Of a stretch of 64,000 nucleotides of DNA, positions 60,955 to 64,000 are shown in pieces. Position 1 is the stretch's first letter. Each line of letters opens with the position of its first letter. Below the pieces are notes generated by a model. That model was not told the origin of the DNA. It saw only the letters and a program-made list of their open reading frames with translations, and searched no databases. Source of the DNA: Dyadobacter sp. CY343 (GTDB lineage Bacteria; Bacteroidota; Bacteroidia; Cytophagales; Spirosomataceae); NCBI RefSeq assembly GCF_021390335.1, contig NZ_JAJUXK010000009.1, positions 124,001 to 188,000 of the forward strand, written 5' to 3'. A program made the translations under genes and the position numbers.

Positions 60955-62484
60955 ATGAAAAAATATACCAATACTTTCAGATCTATCCTATTGGCAGGGC
61001 TTGTGCAATTTGCATTGACTTCCTGCGTCGACCTGAATGAAGCGCCGAAATCCTTCGTTTCTTCCGACCAGTTTTTCAAAACCCAGGCCGACGCGATAGC
61101 CAGCGTGAATGCGATTTATTTCCGTCTTAATGCTTCCGGACAAACCCCTTATCACGTACTTTTCTCGACAGGAATGGATATGATGAGCGACGACGTGCAG
61201 CCGGGGCCCGGCGCGACCAATGCCGATGTGCGCTCACAATCTGTACTTTCCCATTCCTCGACCGGCGTGCGCGTGCGTGAGATCTGGCAGCAGCATTACG
61301 ACGCGATCAACCGCGCCAATATCGCGATCGATAAAATCCCTGCGATCCAGATGGACGAAGCGCTGAAAAACCGCCTGGTACTGGAAGCCAAGTTTTTGCG
61401 TGCCTTATATTACTTCAATCTGGTGCGCCTGTACGGCGACGTTCCGCTCGTTTTGCACGAAACTACTTCGCTCAATCCGGAAGCACTTTATGTGGAAAGG
61501 ACGCCCGCCGAGCAGGTTTATCAGCAAATTATCCAGGATCTCACCGACGCGCACGGACTGCCGAACGATACTTTTGGATCTGCACCAAGATATACAGCTG
61601 CCGATGCCGGACGCGCTACCGGAGGCGCTGCGAGATCGCTTCTTGCGAAAGTATACCTGACCCGCTACGATTATGCGAATGCAATTACGAAAGCGGCAGA
61701 AGTGATCGAAGGGCCATTTGGCTACGGTTTGTTTACAAATTATTCGCACGTCTTTTTGCCTGCTTACAAAAACGGGATCGAACATATTTTCTCCGCACAA
61801 TTTGAATCTAATGCAGACTCACATGGTAATGGTCAGGCGATGCGCTCGGCACCGACGGGTATCCCGGGCATGAACGGGAATTTTGCAGAACAGCCGCTGC
61901 CGGGGATTTATGAACTGTTTTCGGCAAAAGACAAGCGGCGGGACGTGAGCTTTATTACTTCCATAGTAAGCCCGTCAAACGGTCAGACTTATCAGTTGAC
62001 CTTGAAAGATCCAGTTACCGGACAGATCAGACCAAACCCCCATTTCAATAAATGGTTTGATCCGGCGCAGGCAGCAAATCTGGGCCAGTCTGCCGCAAAT
62101 ATGCCGGTTCTGCGGTTTTCAGATGTATTGCTGATCCACGCGGAGGCTATTAACGAGAAAGACGGTCCGACTGCGGCGGCTTATGCTTCTTACAACAAAG
62201 TAAGGAACCGGGCTGGTCTGGATAACCTTGTTCCCGGACTCACCCAGGCACAGTTCCGCGATTCGCTGCGTATTGACCGCCGTCTCGAATTTGTATTCGA
62301 ATATTCCCGCTGGTTCGACCTGATCCGCTATAAGCCACTTACCGGCCCCGATGCATACCTGATCAAATCGCTCCACGCCGCAGGAAAGACGAATGCACAG
62401 CCAAAACACTATCTGTACCCATTGCCTCAGCAAGAAATTGACAACAATCCGAAGTTGCAGGGAAAACAGAATCCGGGGTGGTAA
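60955..62484 (+). CDS. SusD/RagB-type glycan-binding lipoprotein
   Basis: The 509-residue surface partner of the preceding SusC. The lipobox is FALTSC with Cys24. The SusD-like helical core is visible in LVLEAKFLRALYYFNLVRLYGDVPLVLHETTSLNPEALYVERTPAEQVYQQIIQDL. The C-terminal SusD domain includes NMPVLRFSDVLLIHAEAINEKDGPTAAAYASYNKVRNRAGL and RRLEFVFEYSRWFDLIRYKPL. It ends with HYLYPLPQQEIDNNPKLQGKQNPGW, as typical. It begins 25 bases after SusC. Two hairpins separate it from the second sulfatase gene. Confidence 0.95.
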   Translation: MKKYTNTFRSILLAGLVQFALTSCVDLNEAPKSFVSSDQFFKTQADAIASVNAIYFRLNASGQTPYHVLFSTGMDMMSDDVQPGPGATNADVRSQSVLSHSSTGVRVREIWQQHYDAINRANIAIDKIPAIQMDEALKNRLVLEAKFLRALYYFNLVRLYGDVPLVLHETTSLNPEALYVERTPAEQVYQQIIQDLTDAHGLPNDTFGSAPRYTAADAGRATGGAARSLLAKVYLTRYDYANAITKAAEVIEGPFGYGLFTNYSHVFLPAYKNGIEHIFSAQFESNADSHGNGQAMRSAPTGIPGMNGNFAEQPLPGIYELFSAKDKRRDVSFITSIVSPSNGQTYQLTLKDPVTGQIRPNPHFNKWFDPAQAANLGQSAANMPVLRFSDVLLIHAEAINEKDGPTAAAYASYNKVRNRAGLDNLVPGLTQAQFRDSLRIDRRLEFVFEYSRWFDLIRYKPLTGPDAYLIKSLHAAGKTNAQPKHYLYPLPQQEIDNNPKLQGKQNPGW

Positions 62485-62488
62485 GCCA

Positions 62489-62546
62489 TTGTTGGTGTTG
62501 TCACCAACAACATGCGCCAACGCACATTTGCCGGTGACCACACCGG
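62489..62546 (+). promoter_or_regulatory. Two consecutive hairpins between SusD and the second sulfatase
   Basis: TTGTTGGTG (62489-62497) and CACCAACAA (62502-62510) pair around TTGT; CCGGTG (62531-62536) and CACCGG (62541-62546) pair around ACCA. Neither is followed by a T tract. They may reduce or stabilise expression at this point in the operon rather than end it. Confidence 0.5.
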
Positions 62547-62578
62547 TAATGCCTTAATAACCAGATAACTTAAATATT

Positions 62579-64000
62579 ATGCTCAAATCCATTCTTTCCG
62601 CCACACTTGTCGCCCTCGCGCTTTTCGCGCGTGCCCAATCGCCTGCGAAGCCTAATATCATCTTTATTTATACCGACGATCAGCGTTTTGATGCGTTGAG
62701 CGTAGTGCAGCAGGAGCAGGGAGATAAAGCAAGATTTCCGTGGTTTTCAACGCCAAATCTAGACAGACTGGCGACCGAAGGTGTGCGCTTTCGCAATGCA
62801 TTTGTGATCAATTCACTCTGCTCGCCAAGCCGGGCGACATTGCTGAACAGCCGGTACAACCACCTCAACGGAATTGCCAACAACCACACAGGCCTTACGG
62901 ATACCACCGCAACCTACGCAACCGAACTGCGTAAGGCAGGTTATGCCACGGCGTTCTTCGGGAAGTGGCATATGGGTAATGAAACGGGTAAGAGGCCGGG
63001 TTTCGACTATTCCGCGAGTTTTGTAGGGCAGGGTAAATACTTCGATTGCCCGATCGAAATCAATGGAAAAGCCGAACCGAGTCAGGGTTGGGTCGATGAT
63101 GTTTCTACCACCAATGCAATCAATTATATCCGCGAAAATAAGGACAGGACTTTTCTGGTCACGCTCGCATTCAAGTCCGGGCACGGGCCTTTCCAGCCGC
63201 CGGTGCGTCACCAGGAGACTTATGCCAAAGTAAAACTCACAGAGCCGGAAAACGAAAATGCGGTATTCCCTTACAAAGATCAGATCCACACCGAAAGAAG
63301 AAACAATAACAATAATAACAATGCTGCGCAGCCAAAAGGGGGATCCTGGACCGAAAACAATGACCAGAAGATCAGGAATTACTTCGGTGCGCTGAAAGGA
63401 GTTGATGAAAATGTTGGAAGGGTTTTGGAAACGCTCGATTCACTGAAACTCGACCAGAATACGGTGATCATTTTTTCGAGTGACAACGGATTTTTCTTCG
63501 GTGAGCACGGCCTGGGCGACAAGCGCGCGGCTTATGAAGAGTCGATCCGCATTCCGCTGCTGGTACGCTATCCCGCCCGTTTTCCGAAAGGAAAGAAGGT
63601 CGACAAAATCGTGCTGAACCTGGATGCTGCGCCGTCGTTGCTGGATCTGGCAGGAGTAGCCGCGCCGAAATCTTTCCAGGGGAAAAGCTGGGTGCCGCTG
63701 GTCGAAGACAAAGCGAAAGACTGGCGGACCTCGTTTCTCTACGAGTATTTCTATGAGAACAGCTTCGCAGTACCGACGATTAAAGCGATCCGGACCGAGA
63801 AAAGCAAGCTGATCCTATACCCCGGCGAGGAAGGCTGGTCGGAGCTGTACGACCTGAGCAGCGACCCAGGCGAATCAAAAAATTTACACAATACCAAAGA
63901 AGGCGAAAAGCTGAAAAAGCAACTGCAAGGTGAACTCGCCAAACAGGAACAGGCAACCGGCTACACCAACCCAACCTACGCCGACCCGCGGCCACTCGAT
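62579..64000 (+). CDS. Sulfatase, partial (runs off the window)
   Basis: The first 474 residues of a second S1-family sulfatase; the end lies beyond the window. It has a signal peptide (1-20, FARAQ). The formylglycine site is Cys81 in SLCSPSRATLL (C-x-P-x-R). Metal ligands are in IYTDDQRFDAL and IFSSDNGFFFGEHGLGDKR, and GKWHMG gives the Lys and His. An unusual run of seven Asn (242-248) follows two Arg, just before a GG-rich turn, and is probably a flexible loop. It shares only the core motifs with the sulfatase encoded at 56179, so the two probably cut different sulfate positions. Confidence 0.93.
   Translation, partial: MLKSILSATLVALALFARAQSPAKPNIIFIYTDDQRFDALSVVQQEQGDKARFPWFSTPNLDRLATEGVRFRNAFVINSLCSPSRATLLNSRYNHLNGIANNHTGLTDTTATYATELRKAGYATAFFGKWHMGNETGKRPGFDYSASFVGQGKYFDCPIEINGKAEPSQGWVDDVSTTNAINYIRENKDRTFLVTLAFKSGHGPFQPPVRHQETYAKVKLTEPENENAVFPYKDQIHTERRNNNNNNNAAQPKGGSWTENNDQKIRNYFGALKGVDENVGRVLETLDSLKLDQNTVIIFSSDNGFFFGEHGLGDKRAAYEESIRIPLLVRYPARFPKGKKVDKIVLNLDAAPSLLDLAGVAAPKSFQGKSWVPLVEDKAKDWRTSFLYEYFYENSFAVPTIKAIRTEKSKLILYPGEEGWSELYDLSSDPGESKNLHNTKEGEKLKKQLQGELAKQEQATGYTNPTYADPRPLD

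Noticed and set aside
1-64000. tRNA, rRNA, prophage, integrase or insertion sequence
   Set aside because: I looked for cloverleaf arms, rRNA-like sequence, transposase or integrase motifs and found none; the two palindromic repeat elements carry no gene.

Overview
The window reads as a chromosomal segment of a Bacteroidota bacterium. The evidence is two SusC/SusD pairs, ECF sigma and FecR-type anti-sigma genes, TAnnTTTG-type -7 promoter boxes, little use of Shine-Dalgarno sequences, a type IX secretion C-terminal domain on one enzyme, MacB-like permeases and many outer-membrane beta-barrel proteins. The mix fits Cytophagales, perhaps a Dyadobacter relative; the genus is inference only. I saw no rRNA, tRNA, CRISPR array, insertion sequence or phage genes.

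Layout. 1-5.8 kb: the end of an ECF sigma gene, a FecR anti-sigma gene and an STN protein whose C-terminal half is ~16-residue surface repeats; a zeta-toxin-like pair; a second repeat protein; a CHRD lipoprotein. 5.9-9.2 kb: alaS behind an ECF sigma gene. 9.3-27.1 kb: a glycan-utilisation region with a secreted GH9 enzyme, a shortened FecR-like protein, SusC/SusD, then exported sugar isomerase, DUF1080, Gfo/Idh/MocA and PmoA-like proteins, a few small genes including a frameshifted DUF1697 gene, and a second GH9 enzyme. The isomerase/DUF1080/oxidoreductase set matches the oxidative 3-keto-glycoside route of glycan cleavage, so this region probably combines beta-glucan hydrolysis with that route.

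27-55 kb: housekeeping and stress genes. These include an acyl-CoA dehydrogenase, a thioredoxin-fold protein, DoxX, another DUF1080 protein, a Fic protein with a C-terminal winged helix and a striking symmetric operator, a histidine kinase, a response regulator, two VOC proteins, msrA, an MscS channel, two SGNH hydrolases, an esterase, two MacB-type permeases (one coupled to PadR) and a TacA/TacT-type toxin-antitoxin pair. Three separate genes here (DoxX and both VOC genes) share one promoter design with identical spacing, which suggests a small undescribed regulon.

56-64 kb: a second utilisation locus, sulfatase-SusC-SusD-sulfatase, probably for a sulfated glycan. The last sulfatase runs off the window.

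All assignments come from reading the sequence by eye. Family names rest on motifs and remembered family features, not on searches.
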